Source of the DNA: Desulfotomaculum sp.
Lineage (GTDB): Bacteria; Bacillota; Desulfotomaculia; Desulfotomaculales; Nap2-2B
Reading direction: 5' to 3'
Assembly (NCBI GenBank): GCA_003513005.1
Contig: DOTD01000075.1
Coordinates: 1 to 16,858, forward strand
DNA length: 16,858 nucleotides
Both the position numbers and the translations under genes were made by a program. The notes beneath the pieces are model-generated. The model saw only the letters and a list, made by a program, of their open reading frames with translations. It did not search any database and was not told the DNA's origin. Below are positions 1-6,982 of this stretch, one piece after another. Position 1 is the first letter of the stretch. Every line of letters begins with the position of its first letter.

Positions 1-519
1 TTTGGGCTGTGAATAGTAACAAACCATTGTATACCCGCCGCTGACGCTAATCGCCTGCCCCGTTATAAAACCAGCCCGATCGGAACAAAGGAAAACAACC
101 ATATTAGCAATATCCTGCGCAGTACCGAGCCTCCGCAGGGAATATGCTTTTTTGGCTTTCTCTCTGATTTCAGGAGTAAAAAGACCAGCCATTTCTTTCC
201 ATAAGCTTAATTCCCCGTAACTTCCCTCTTCAACCGGAGGCGTAGAGGCGGGGCAAACCGAATTGATATTAATTTGATAACGCCCAACCTCCCTGGCCAG
301 AGCTTTGCCTAAAGCTATGACACCGGCTTTGCAGGCGCCGTATACAGCTTCTTTATATTCCCCCACCCTGCCGACGTCTGAAGCAAGGTTAACTATCTTT
401 CCGGATTTTTGCTCAATCATCACGTTAAGAACAGCTCTGGAACAGTTAATCACACCCCATCCGATATTTGAGCCCCCGCCTGTCACAATAGCAACTCTGT
501 TTTTCAAGCCTAAATCCAC
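1..519 (-). pseudogene. Short-chain dehydrogenase with large internal deletion, cut by window edge
   Basis: A GTG at 519-517 opens a frame that stays open to base 1 (173 codons), so the C-terminal end and stop lie outside. The reading is SDR-like: a beta1/cofactor loop at residues 9-20 (VAIVTGGGSNIG), then at residue 21 it jumps directly to WGVINCSRAV, which in complete SDRs lies about 100 residues further on. Aligned with the neighbour at 543-1301, about 97 residues are missing in frame: helix B, the acidic beta2 end, the NNAG motif and the alpha-E approach. The catalytic YxxxK (YGACK) and the C-terminal FITGQAISVSGGY segment are kept. Without half of the Rossmann fold, NAD(P) binding is unlikely, so I call it a probable pseudogene. 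A sequence or assembly error could give the same picture. It follows the upstream SDR by 23 bases, with AAAGGGG/GGGTGA ahead of the GTG. The family assignment is firm; inactivity is inferred. Confidence 0.75.
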
Positions 520-542
520 CTGTGTTTTTCACCCTTTCCCCT

Positions 543-1301
543 TTAATACATGAACCAGCCTCCGCTGATACAAAGGCATGAACCGGTAATGAACCCTGCT
601 TTTTCAGAACATAAGAATAAGATGGCGTTAGCCATGTCCTGAGGAGTGCCGTCCCGGCCCAAAATTTCCTGACTTCTAATCTTTTGGAAGTATTCGGGCG
701 GCTGTAGTTTATCCATAAAGGGATTATAAGCGAGGCCAGGCGCCACGGAATTAACATTTATATTGAATTCACCGACCTGACGGGCAATAGCCCTGGTCAA
801 GCCCTGGATGCCAGCCTTGGCCGTAACGTAGGCCACTCCTTCTTCCTTGCCACCCAACCAGGCGAGAACAGATGACATGTTGACTATTTTTCCGGATTTC
901 TGTTTTATCATAGTTGGAATGACTGCCCGGCAGCAATTAAATACTCCCTTTAAATTAGTGTCGATTATTAAATTCCAGCTCTCATCATCCATCTCCCATA
1001 TAGGCGAAGGTTTATCAATCCCGGCATTGTTGACTAAAATATCTATCCTGCCCCACTCCTTTAAGGTTTGGTCAACCATGCCGCCAATCTGTCCAGGTTC
1101 ACGGACATCGCATTGGATTCCCAATGTTTTTACTCCATACTCATCCATTATCTCATTGGCCACTTGCGCCGTCCTTTTAGCATGAACGTCGCTGACAACC
1201 ACATTAGCTCCTTCTTTGGCCAGACTCCTGGCTGTAGCCTGCCCTATTCCTACTCCTGCCGCAGCTGTAACAATGGCTACTTTTCCTGAAAACTCACCCA
1301 T
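543..1301 (-). CDS. SDR-family NAD(P)-dependent oxidoreductase (FabG/BadH-like)
   Basis: This is a 252-residue classical short-chain dehydrogenase, full length for the family. The N-terminal cofactor loop is TAAAGVGIG (residues 12-20), one residue longer than the usual TGxxxGxG and lacking its first glycine. It also has CDV at 64-66, NNAG at 91-94, catalytic S144, Y158 and K162 (YVTAK), the APG turn at 187-189, and a C-terminal FITGSCLCISGG. Family members oxidise or reduce hydroxy/keto groups on small substrates or acyl-CoAs. Lying downstream of a crotonase on the same strand, a 3-hydroxyacyl-CoA or cyclic hydroxyacyl-CoA dehydrogenase role is plausible but inferred. The ATG start directly precedes the conserved FSGKVAIVT strand. 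A second, internally deleted SDR copy follows by 23 bases. It is similar in the C-terminal half, suggesting duplication. The exact substrate is unknown. Confidence 0.9.
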   Translation of the reverse strand: MGEFSGKVAIVTAAAGVGIGQATARSLAKEGANVVVSDVHAKRTAQVANEIMDEYGVKTLGIQCDVREPGQIGGMVDQTLKEWGRIDILVNNAGIDKPSPIWEMDDESWNLIIDTNLKGVFNCCRAVIPTMIKQKSGKIVNMSSVLAWLGGKEEGVAYVTAKAGIQGLTRAIARQVGEFNINVNSVAPGLAYNPFMDKLQPPEYFQKIRSQEILGRDGTPQDMANAILFLCSEKAGFITGSCLCISGGWFMY

Positions 1302-1338
1302 TTATTTCTCAGCCCTCGTTTCTTATGTTAAAACGTAT

Positions 1339-1363
1339 GAACCATCGGCTTAGCCGATGGTTC
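1339..1363. repeat. Perfect 11-bp inverted repeat (hairpin) between crotonase and SDR
   Basis: GAACCATCGGC at 1339-1349 and its exact complement GCCGATGGTTC at 1353-1363 enclose a 3-base TTA loop. It lies in the 85-base gap between the crotonase stop and the SDR start. Neither strand carries a clean T-run next to it (minus strand reads ATACGTTTTAAC), so a strong intrinsic terminator is not supported. It could be an RNA processing or stabilising hairpin within the operon, or a remnant of an IS200/IS605-type end, which often carry such imperfectly conserved hairpins. The hairpin is certain; its role is not. Confidence 0.7.
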
Positions 1364-1386
1364 CCGTGACTTATATTCTATTTATT

Positions 1387-2166
1387 CTATTTTCCTTTAT
1401 AAGCAGGTTTTCTTTTTTCAAGAAAGGCGTTAACGCCTTCACGCATATCTTCACTGTTCAGGATCATTGCGAAATTTGCCGCTTCAAACTGCAAGCCGGA
1501 TTTTAAAACCGGATCGTAGTTGACGGAACGCATGGCTAACTTGACACCATAAGGACCGTTTTTCATTATTTTCTTGGCCATCGTAACAGCGGCATCCTTT
1601 AATTGATCCAGGGGAACAACCTTGTTTACCAAACCAATACGGTAAGCTTCATTAGCGTCGATCATTTCACCGGTAAGGATCAGTTCCATCGCCCTGCCCT
1701 TGCCGACAAGGCGAGCTAAACGCTGCGTGCCGCCGTAACCGGGCATAACGCCTAGTGTCACCTCGGGCAGACCTACCTTAGCATTTTCAGAAGCTATTCT
1801 AATCGTGCATGCCATGGCCAGTTCCAATCCACCGCCAAGGGCAAAACCGTTGACAGCGGCAATAACGGGTTTTTCCAGGCTTTCGATTTCATCCATGATA
1901 CCTTGCCCGCGCTGCGAAAAGTCATAACTTACAGTTGGTTCAACATTTAAAAACTCACTGACGTCCGCTCCGGCAACAAAAGATTTCTCACCCGCGCCCG
2001 TTAAAATGATTACTTTTACAGCATCGTCTTTACCGGCCGCCGCTATCGCGTCATAAAGTTCGGAAATAACATCAAAGTTCAGGGCGTTCATGCTTTTTGG
2101 ACGGTTTATGGTAATTGTTAAAATTCCTTCCGTGTTCTCAGCCAGAAGATATTTGTATTCTGCCAT
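1387..2166 (-). CDS. Enoyl-CoA hydratase / crotonase family protein
   Basis: The 259-residue product has the normal length of a crotonase. The first oxyanion-hole segment is FVAGADVSEF (63-72) and the second is FALGGGLELAM (108-118). The two glutamates that activate water in hydratases are both present: E115 (GGGLELAM) and E135 (LPEV), followed by MPGYGGTQRL at 141-150. This argues for a true hydratase converting trans-2-enoyl-CoA to 3-hydroxyacyl-CoA in the cytoplasm rather than an isomerase or hydrolase relative. The ATG is preceded by GGGTGAG about five bases upstream. It is the first gene of a minus-strand run with two SDR genes, consistent with a beta-oxidation-like or aromatic-ring-fragment pathway. 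Chain-length or ring specificity cannot be told from sequence. Confidence 0.92.
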   Translation of the reverse strand: MAEYKYLLAENTEGILTITINRPKSMNALNFDVISELYDAIAAAGKDDAVKVIILTGAGEKSFVAGADVSEFLNVEPTVSYDFSQRGQGIMDEIESLEKPVIAAVNGFALGGGLELAMACTIRIASENAKVGLPEVTLGVMPGYGGTQRLARLVGKGRAMELILTGEMIDANEAYRIGLVNKVVPLDQLKDAAVTMAKKIMKNGPYGVKLAMRSVNYDPVLKSGLQFEAANFAMILNSEDMREGVNAFLEKRKPAYKGK

Positions 2167-2436
2167 CTCTCACCCGGCCGTATAATTACAAACCGGGTTT
2201 TCCCCCTCTCATATATTTATATTTATTAAAATGGAAAAACTATTAAAAGCTCCTGGAGCGCCTCACCCCTTCCAAACCAACCCTTAATACATGGTTTTCT
2301 CCGTTTGCTTTTCGATCTCCTCTTAATAATAATTTTTTTTATAAAGAGCGACAATTATTTTAGTTTGATTTTTCCCGTCCTGGGAATTAATTATGATAAA
2401 ATATATAAAAATCTCTTCCGGTTCTGCTGCCTTTCT

Positions 2437-2444
2437 AAAGGAGG
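2437..2444 (+). promoter_or_regulatory. Shine-Dalgarno site of yebC
   Basis: AAAGGAGG, eight bases before the ATG at 2453. It decides the start: an in-frame ATG 60 bases further up (2393) would add 20 residues that are absent from YebC proteins and has no such site. Confidence 0.9.
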
Positions 2445-2452
2445 TTATAATT

Positions 2453-3178
2453 ATGTCCGGTCATTCCAAATGGTCGACTATAAAGCGGAAAAAAGCTAAA
2501 ACAGACTCCCAGCGGGGCAAGCTATTTACCACAGTTGCCCGTGAAATAATTATGGCTGTACGTCAGGGCGGCGCCGATCCAAATCACAATACACGTTTAA
2601 AGGCTGCTATTCTAAAAGCAAAGGAAGCCAACATACCCAATGAAAACATTGAAAGGGCAATCATGCGGGGCTCCGGCACCTCCGGTGAAGGAGACTATGA
2701 AGAAATTGTGTATGAGGGATACGGACCCGGCGGAGCAGCAATCATGCTTAATATTGCAACGTCCAACCGGAACCGTACAGCTGGTGAAATCAGACACCTT
2801 TTCTCCAGAAGCAGCGGAAACCTTGGTGAGACGGGCTGTGTCTCCTGGATGTTTGAAAGAAAGGGTTTAATTGTAATTGAAAAAGAAGATTTTAACGACG
2901 AAGAAGCCTTGATGACAATTATCCTTGATACAGACGCCGAGGATATGAAAGAAGAAAAAGACAGCTTTATAATAACAGCTTCACCCGGTAATTTTGAAGA
3001 GGTAAAAGACACCCTCACCCGGCAGGGAATTCCACTGGTTATAGCTGAAATTACTATGATACCCTTAAATACCGTCAAACTCGGGGAAGCTGAAGCCGAA
3101 CAAATGTCAGTCTTAATCAACGCACTTGAGGAGCATGACGACGTTCAGGAGATTTTTACAAATTTTGATCAGGATTAA
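2453..3178 (+). CDS. yebC: YebC/TACO1-family protein (translation factor / putative regulator)
   Basis: 241 residues beginning with the hallmark MSGHSKWSTIKRKK, followed by the family blocks GKLFTTVAREI, NTRLKAAILKAKEANIPNENIERAI, YEGYGPGGAAIMLN and FSRSSGNLGETGCVSWMFERKG, and by a C-terminal acidic alpha/beta domain ending EEHDDVQEIFTNFD. YebC proteins were long annotated as DNA-binding transcriptional regulators. Family members, including mitochondrial TACO1, are now linked to relieving ribosome stalling at proline-rich stretches. The protein is cytoplasmic. In many Firmicutes and proteobacteria the gene lies just upstream of the ruv genes, as here. It is the first plus-strand gene of the block and diverges from the crotonase operon across a 286-base gap. 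I see no convincing -35/-10 pair in that gap. Confidence 0.95.
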   Translation: MSGHSKWSTIKRKKAKTDSQRGKLFTTVAREIIMAVRQGGADPNHNTRLKAAILKAKEANIPNENIERAIMRGSGTSGEGDYEEIVYEGYGPGGAAIMLNIATSNRNRTAGEIRHLFSRSSGNLGETGCVSWMFERKGLIVIEKEDFNDEEALMTIILDTDAEDMKEEKDSFIITASPGNFEEVKDTLTRQGIPLVIAEITMIPLNTVKLGEAEAEQMSVLINALEEHDDVQEIFTNFDQD

Positions 3179-3274
3179 TAAATAAGGGCTCCTACAATAG
3201 TATCCAACAGCCAGATAATGGCAATAATATATAAACAATTCTTTTTAAGTAAAGTGTTTAAGTGGAGTGTTTAT

Positions 3275-3925
3275 ATGTTTAGAAAACTGTTTTTCCTGGT
3301 TCTTAGTATAGCGGGAACCCTTTTCATAGCAGTTGTTGTCTACTATAGTATGATTATTTTCCGCGAACCTGCCGCTAAACCCCTTCTTTCTTTGTTAGCT
3401 TCCGAAGGGGTGTCAAATCAAACGGCAATTCAAGACGATGATTTTATCCGTGAAGAATATGAATATCTCTGCGGAGATGTTTATATAGTATACTTTGGAA
3501 GGCCTTCCGATGATCTGGCAGGCATTACTTCTAACAGATTAAGAGATAAATACCCGGCTGAAAGCGGATGGTCAATAGAAAAAGTTGAAAAAACAGTAGT
3601 CCTGAGAAAAAAATGCAATGAGCTCTGCCCGGAACATAAAGCTTACCGGCATTTAGGAATTGCTGAAGGGCGACTTGCTGTTTATCAGGGTCCTTTAGGA
3701 TGCAACAAGGAACTTTTAAAAACTGAGAATGTTACGGTTGAAAACTTACCCGCAAAATTTCAGAAAGAATTGGAACAAGCGATGGATTTTGAAAAACAGG
3801 AGACTGCCGTACAGGACCAATTAAGAAAAGAACTTGAATTCACAAGTGAATCTTCCCTCCAAGCAGGATTAGAAAACCTTGATGAAAGTCTTTCAAACTT
3901 CAGTGAACAGAGCTTATCCGGTTAG
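3275..3925 (+). CDS. Membrane-anchored protein with BofC C-terminal-like domain
   Basis: 216 residues from the ATG at 3275, chosen because TGGAGTG lies about 5-7 bases upstream. An in-frame ATG at 3218 has no good ribosome binding site. Residues 4-29 form one membrane segment, leaving the rest outside the cytoplasm. Residues 109-170 (VVLRKKCNELCPEH ... HLGIAEGRLAVYQGP ... ENLPAKF) match the BofC C-terminal domain pattern. BofC in Bacillus subtilis is a forespore-secreted inhibitor of SpoIVB signalling to pro-sigma-K, and its gene also sits between yebC and ruvAB there. The synteny supports the call. Four cysteines (C66, C114, C118, C143) could form disulfides. The last 45 residues are acidic and probably coiled or disordered. 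Whether it acts in sporulation here is inferred. Confidence 0.75.
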   Translation: MFRKLFFLVLSIAGTLFIAVVVYYSMIIFREPAAKPLLSLLASEGVSNQTAIQDDDFIREEYEYLCGDVYIVYFGRPSDDLAGITSNRLRDKYPAESGWSIEKVEKTVVLRKKCNELCPEHKAYRHLGIAEGRLAVYQGPLGCNKELLKTENVTVENLPAKFQKELEQAMDFEKQETAVQDQLRKELEFTSESSLQAGLENLDESLSNFSEQSLSG

Positions 3926-3946
3926 ATGACCGGATATTTATCTTCC
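3915..3946 (+). terminator. Hairpin overlapping the BofC-like gene stop, possible weak terminator
   Basis: TATCCGGT (3915-3922) pairs perfectly with ACCGGATA (3929-3936) around a 6-base loop that contains the TAG stop, followed by TTTATCTTCC. The T-run is interrupted, so termination may be partial. The ruvC start lies 80 bases further on. Confidence 0.4.
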
Positions 3947-4015
3947 CAAGAAGGAAAAATAGCCCAGGCTGTGGAACATTAGTTAATGTATTTTAGAAAA
4001 AAGAGGCCTGGATGA

Positions 4016-4507
4016 TTGCGTATTATCGGTATTGACCCGGGTCTGGCGCGGATGGGTTTTGGAGTAGTCCAGATGACGCCCAAACAGCTTGTACCGATTA
4101 AATATGGATGCATACAGACAGACCTAAACCTGTCTGTGTCTTCGCGTCTAAAACGGGTTTATGAGAATCTGCAGGAGATATTAGAGATTCATCAGCCCTC
4201 CCATTTTGCAATTGAAAAGTTATTTTTTAATAAGAATACAAGAACTGCTTTATCCGTAGGAGAGGCACGCGGTGTCGCTCTCTTGGCGGCGTCTGTTGCC
4301 GGTCTTTGTGTCTTTGAATATACACCGCTGCAGGTTAAGATGAGCGTAGCGGGATATGGAAAAGCAACCAAAAAGCAGGTCTGCTACATGGTTAAAGCGA
4401 TTTTGCAGCTCAACACCTCTCCAAACCTCGACGATACAACCGACGCTCTGGCAGTCGCAATATGTCATGCCCAGAACACAATAAGCAAAAAACTTACCGG
4501 TATTTAA
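4016..4507 (+). CDS. ruvC: Crossover junction endodeoxyribonuclease RuvC
   Basis: 163 residues starting at TTG (4016), with AAGAGG nine bases upstream. The N-terminus MRIIGIDPGLARMGFGVV is exactly the RuvC beta1 strand, so no longer form is expected. The four catalytic acids are present: D7, E67 (AIEKLFF), D140 and D143 (LDDTTDALAVAI). With RuvAB it forms the resolvasome that cuts Holliday junctions symmetrically in recombination repair. Bacilli use RecU instead of RuvC, so its presence points to Clostridia or another non-Bacilli lineage. It is followed by ruvA after 19 bases. The TTG overlaps, in another frame, an ATG at 4012 that opens a 7-codon reading frame. Confidence 0.96.
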   Translation: MRIIGIDPGLARMGFGVVQMTPKQLVPIKYGCIQTDLNLSVSSRLKRVYENLQEILEIHQPSHFAIEKLFFNKNTRTALSVGEARGVALLAASVAGLCVFEYTPLQVKMSVAGYGKATKKQVCYMVKAILQLNTSPNLDDTTDALAVAICHAQNTISKKLTGI

Positions 4508-4526
4508 TCATAAAACGAGGCTGAAA

Positions 4527-5114
4527 ATGATTTCCTTTCTTAAAGGTATACTGGACTCTGTACAGGATGAAACAATTATCATAGATGTTAATGGAATTGG
4601 CTTTTCAGTACAGGCTGGAGCCTCCACAATCAAGCGCATGCCCCCCAACGGAGACAAGGTGAAATTATACACCTATCTTCATTCCAGGGAGGAAGGTCTG
4701 TCGTTGTATGGGTTTTACGAACAAAACGAACTTGAATTATTCCGCCTGCTTATTGGAGTTTCCGGAGTAGGACCAAAAGCAGCTACCATTTTGCTTTCAT
4801 CACTGGATCCTGAGAAGCTAAAAACAGCTATAGCCCGAAGCGATGCCGGGACATTGAAACAAGCGCCCGGTATAGGCAAAAAGACAGCTGAAAGAATTAT
4901 ACTCGAATTGAAGGATAAAATTTTAAAAATTACGCCTGCAGAAAATACTGCCATATCTAGTTTTAGCACCGAAGAGGATGATGCCTTGGCCGCCCTGGTA
5001 GCCCTGGGATATGGTGAGGCTGAAGCACAGAAGGCGATCCGTCAGGTACTTGAAAAAGACACGGCAAATAATCTTACAGCAACCGAACTGGTGCGGACTG
5101 CTTTAAAAAAATAG
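4527..5114 (+). CDS. ruvA: Holliday junction branch migration protein RuvA
   Basis: 195 residues, usual length. Domain I is an OB fold (1-62, MISFLKGILDSV... to REEGLSLYGF) that includes the acidic pin pair E55/E56, which separates strands at the junction centre. Domain II has two helix-hairpin-helix motifs, GVSGVGPKAA (77-86) and APGIGKKTAE (113-122), for minor-groove DNA contacts. After an acidic linker (about 135-150), domain III (152-195, ALAALVALGYGEAEA) binds RuvB. As a tetramer it holds the four-way junction flat and recruits two RuvB rings. Translation is probably coupled with ruvC and ruvB, given gaps of 19 and 31 bases. Confidence 0.97.
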   Translation: MISFLKGILDSVQDETIIIDVNGIGFSVQAGASTIKRMPPNGDKVKLYTYLHSREEGLSLYGFYEQNELELFRLLIGVSGVGPKAATILLSSLDPEKLKTAIARSDAGTLKQAPGIGKKTAERIILELKDKILKITPAENTAISSFSTEEDDALAALVALGYGEAEAQKAIRQVLEKDTANNLTATELVRTALKK

Positions 5115-5145
5115 GATAGATATTTCTAGAGCAGGGAGACATAAA

Positions 5146-6168
5146 ATGTCGGACAGGATTATCTCAGCGGCATTTTCCACAGAGGATCAGGAAGAAGTAA
5201 GCCTCCGGCCGCGCAGTTTAAAAGATTTTATCGGACAGGACAGTCTAAGAGAAAGCATAGGTGTCTTTATCCAGGCAGCCAGGAATCGCCGTGAAGCTCT
5301 CGATCACGTTTTGCTTCTTGGTCCCCCGGGACTTGGTAAAACCACCCTGGCCTGGATTATCAGTAGTGAACTGGGTGTAAATTTAAAGATTACATCAGGC
5401 CCGGCAATCGAAAGACCCGGAGATCTGGCTGCAATTCTAACCAACCTTTCACCCGGTGACGTACTCTTTATCGACGAAATTCACAGGCTGAGCAGGGCTG
5501 TAGAAGAAGTATTATACCCGGCAATGGAAGATTTCGCCCTGGATATAATTATCGGTAAAGGACCGGGCGCCCGCTCCCTCCGCCTTGATTTGCCGCGTTT
5601 CACGCTTGTTGGGGCAACAACCAGGACAAGCCTTCTGACTTCCCCATTGCGCGACCGTTTTGGTGTAATCAGCCGCCTGGATTTTTATGAATTAACAGAT
5701 ATAAAAAAGATTGTCCTGCGATCAGCGGGCATACTAAAAATACATATAGAGGATGACGGAGCAGCCCAAATCGCCTTGAGATCAAGAGGGACACCCCGGG
5801 TAGCGAACCGTTTGTTAAAGCGGGTCCGTGATTATGCTCAGGTCAAAGCAAAAGGAGTAATTGATCAAGAAACGGCTGTTAAAGCCCTTGATTTCCTCGG
5901 TGTGGATCCACTGGGTCTTGATCCCATAGACAGAAAACTGCTGCAAATAATCGTTGAAAAATTCGGCGGAGGTCCGGTAGGTTTAGATACTATTGCAGCG
6001 GCATTGGGCGAAGAACCGGCAACCCTGGAGGAAGTATATGAGCCCTACCTGATGCAGGCAGGATTGCTTAACCGGACACCCCGCGGGAGAGTTGTCACTT
6101 CGAAAACATACATTCATCTGGGCGCAGTTCCGGAAGATAAAAATCAACGTCAGTTAAACATCTGGTAG
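5146..6168 (+). CDS. ruvB: Holliday junction branch migration DNA helicase RuvB
   Basis: 340 residues, standard length. Features in order: short N-terminal tail, LRPRSLKDFIGQ (20-31), Walker A GPPGLGKTT (59-67), Walker B LFIDEIHRL (107-115), sensor region GATTRTSLLTSPLRDRFG (156-173) with the arginine finger in RDRFG, a lid domain with GTPRVANRLLKRVRDYAQ, and a C-terminal winged helix ending in the RTPRGRVVT block. RuvB is the hexameric AAA+ motor that pumps DNA through the RuvA-bound junction using ATP. GGGAG ahead of the ATG serves as ribosome binding site. No key residue is missing. It is the last of the ruvCAB set and is followed by queH after 13 bases. Confidence 0.98.
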   Translation: MSDRIISAAFSTEDQEEVSLRPRSLKDFIGQDSLRESIGVFIQAARNRREALDHVLLLGPPGLGKTTLAWIISSELGVNLKITSGPAIERPGDLAAILTNLSPGDVLFIDEIHRLSRAVEEVLYPAMEDFALDIIIGKGPGARSLRLDLPRFTLVGATTRTSLLTSPLRDRFGVISRLDFYELTDIKKIVLRSAGILKIHIEDDGAAQIALRSRGTPRVANRLLKRVRDYAQVKAKGVIDQETAVKALDFLGVDPLGLDPIDRKLLQIIVEKFGGGPVGLDTIAAALGEEPATLEEVYEPYLMQAGLLNRTPRGRVVTSKTYIHLGAVPEDKNQRQLNIW

Positions 6169-6181
6169 GAGGTTTTCAACC

Positions 6182-6742
6182 GTGCGGTTGCTGCTTCATA
6201 TATGCTGCGCTCCCTGTTCTATATTTCCGCTAAAATACCTTGCTGAAAACGGTTTTAGCGTACAAGGTTTTTTTTACAACCCGAACATTCACCCTTATCA
6301 GGAATGGCTCAGACGGAAAGAGACTTTGGAAAGCTATTCAAGAACAACCGGGACTGAAATAATTTTTGATGAAGAATATCAAATGGAAAATTTCCTAAGA
6401 GAAACAGTATACAGAGAAAATAACCGCTGCCGCTTTTGCTATTACCTTCGTTTAAAACAGAGCGCTCAAGCAGCGGTCAAGGAAGGCTTTGACGGTTTTA
6501 CTACCACCCTTTTGGTAAGCCCTTTTCAGAAACACGACTTAATCAGGGAAACAGGGGAAATTATAAGCCGTGAATTAAACTGTCCATTCTACTACTTTGA
6601 TTTCCGGCCCGGTTATAAAGAGGCCACTTTAATATCTAAACAATTGAAGATGTACCGCCAGCAATATTGCGGCTGCATATACAGTGAAAAAGAAAGATTT
6701 TATCCCCGAAAGACTAACAGAGACGGCGGTGAAAAATCCTGA
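6182..6742 (+). CDS. queH: Epoxyqueuosine reductase QueH
   Basis: 186 residues from a GTG at 6182, with TAGGAGG upstream overlapping the ruvB stop region. It carries the DUF208/QueH cysteine set: HICCAPCS (C8, C9, C12), RCRFCYYLR (C83, C86) and YCGC (C163, C165), plus GFFYNPNIHP and the TTLLVSPFQKH block at 108-118. QueH reduces epoxyqueuosine to queuosine at tRNA wobble position 34, using an iron-sulfur cluster and a second metal, and replaces the cobalamin-dependent QueG in many anaerobes. In many Firmicutes, queuosine genes (queA, tgt) follow ruvB; here queH takes the place. Its stop shares one base with the start of the next gene, so the two are probably translationally coupled. Confidence 0.93.
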   Translation: MRLLLHICCAPCSIFPLKYLAENGFSVQGFFYNPNIHPYQEWLRRKETLESYSRTTGTEIIFDEEYQMENFLRETVYRENNRCRFCYYLRLKQSAQAAVKEGFDGFTTTLLVSPFQKHDLIRETGEIISRELNCPFYYFDFRPGYKEATLISKQLKMYRQQYCGCIYSEKERFYPRKTNRDGGEKS

Positions 6743-6972
6743 TGCAGGGCATGGGAGAACAAATCGGAAGGTTATTTCTGGCGGCCGGATTCCTGTTGAT
6801 CCTGCTCGGTGGGCTGCTAACCGGGCTAAGCAAAATAGAAATTAACCTCGGCCGGCTTCCAGGGGATATTTTTATTCAGAAAGGAAATTATTCGTTTTAT
6901 TTCCCCATTATAACATGCCTGTTGCTGAGCATTCTCTTGACTATTTTAGCAAACTATTTTTTTAGGAAATAA
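6742..6972 (+). CDS. DUF2905 family small membrane protein
   Basis: 76 residues with two membrane helices: about residues 9-28 (LFLAAGFLLILLGGLLTG) and 52-72 (FYFPIITCLLLSILLTILANY). Between them lies GRLPGDIFIQKGNYSFYFP, the conserved signature of DUF2905. Function is unknown in the family, but the gene commonly sits beside ruvB/queA in Desulfotomaculum-type genomes, as here. The ATG overlaps the queH stop by one base (TGATG). An in-frame ATG at 6751 would give MGEQIGRLF, closer to typical family N-termini, and could be the true start. The gene ends ten bases before the convergent sleB-like gene, and no hairpin terminator is visible between them. Confidence 0.85.
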   Translation: MQGMGEQIGRLFLAAGFLLILLGGLLTGLSKIEINLGRLPGDIFIQKGNYSFYFPIITCLLLSILLTILANYFFRK

Positions 6973-6982
6973 AAAAGACCTC

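Noticed and set aside
446..757. 103-codon minus ORF overlapping both SDR genes
   Set aside because: It is a shadow: the SDR reading in the other frames has all family motifs, and this one has none.
847..1185. 112-codon plus ORF inside the SDR gene
   Set aside because: Antisense shadow of a well-supported SDR; no ribosome binding site or recognisable domain.
2360..2405. Possible promoter for yebC (TTGATT ... TATGAT)
   Set aside because: The spacing is 21 bases, too long for a standard promoter; no better pair was found.
2393..2452. Upstream ATG extension of yebC
   Set aside because: The AAAGGAGG at 2437-2444 and the conserved MSGHSKW N-terminus place the start at 2453.
2305..2499. 64-codon plus ORF ahead of and into yebC
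   Set aside because: Overlaps the yebC start in another frame, has no Shine-Dalgarno site and only AT-rich hydrophobic content.
2695..3120. 141-codon minus ORF inside yebC
   Set aside because: Antisense shadow of yebC, Ser/Ile-rich without motifs.
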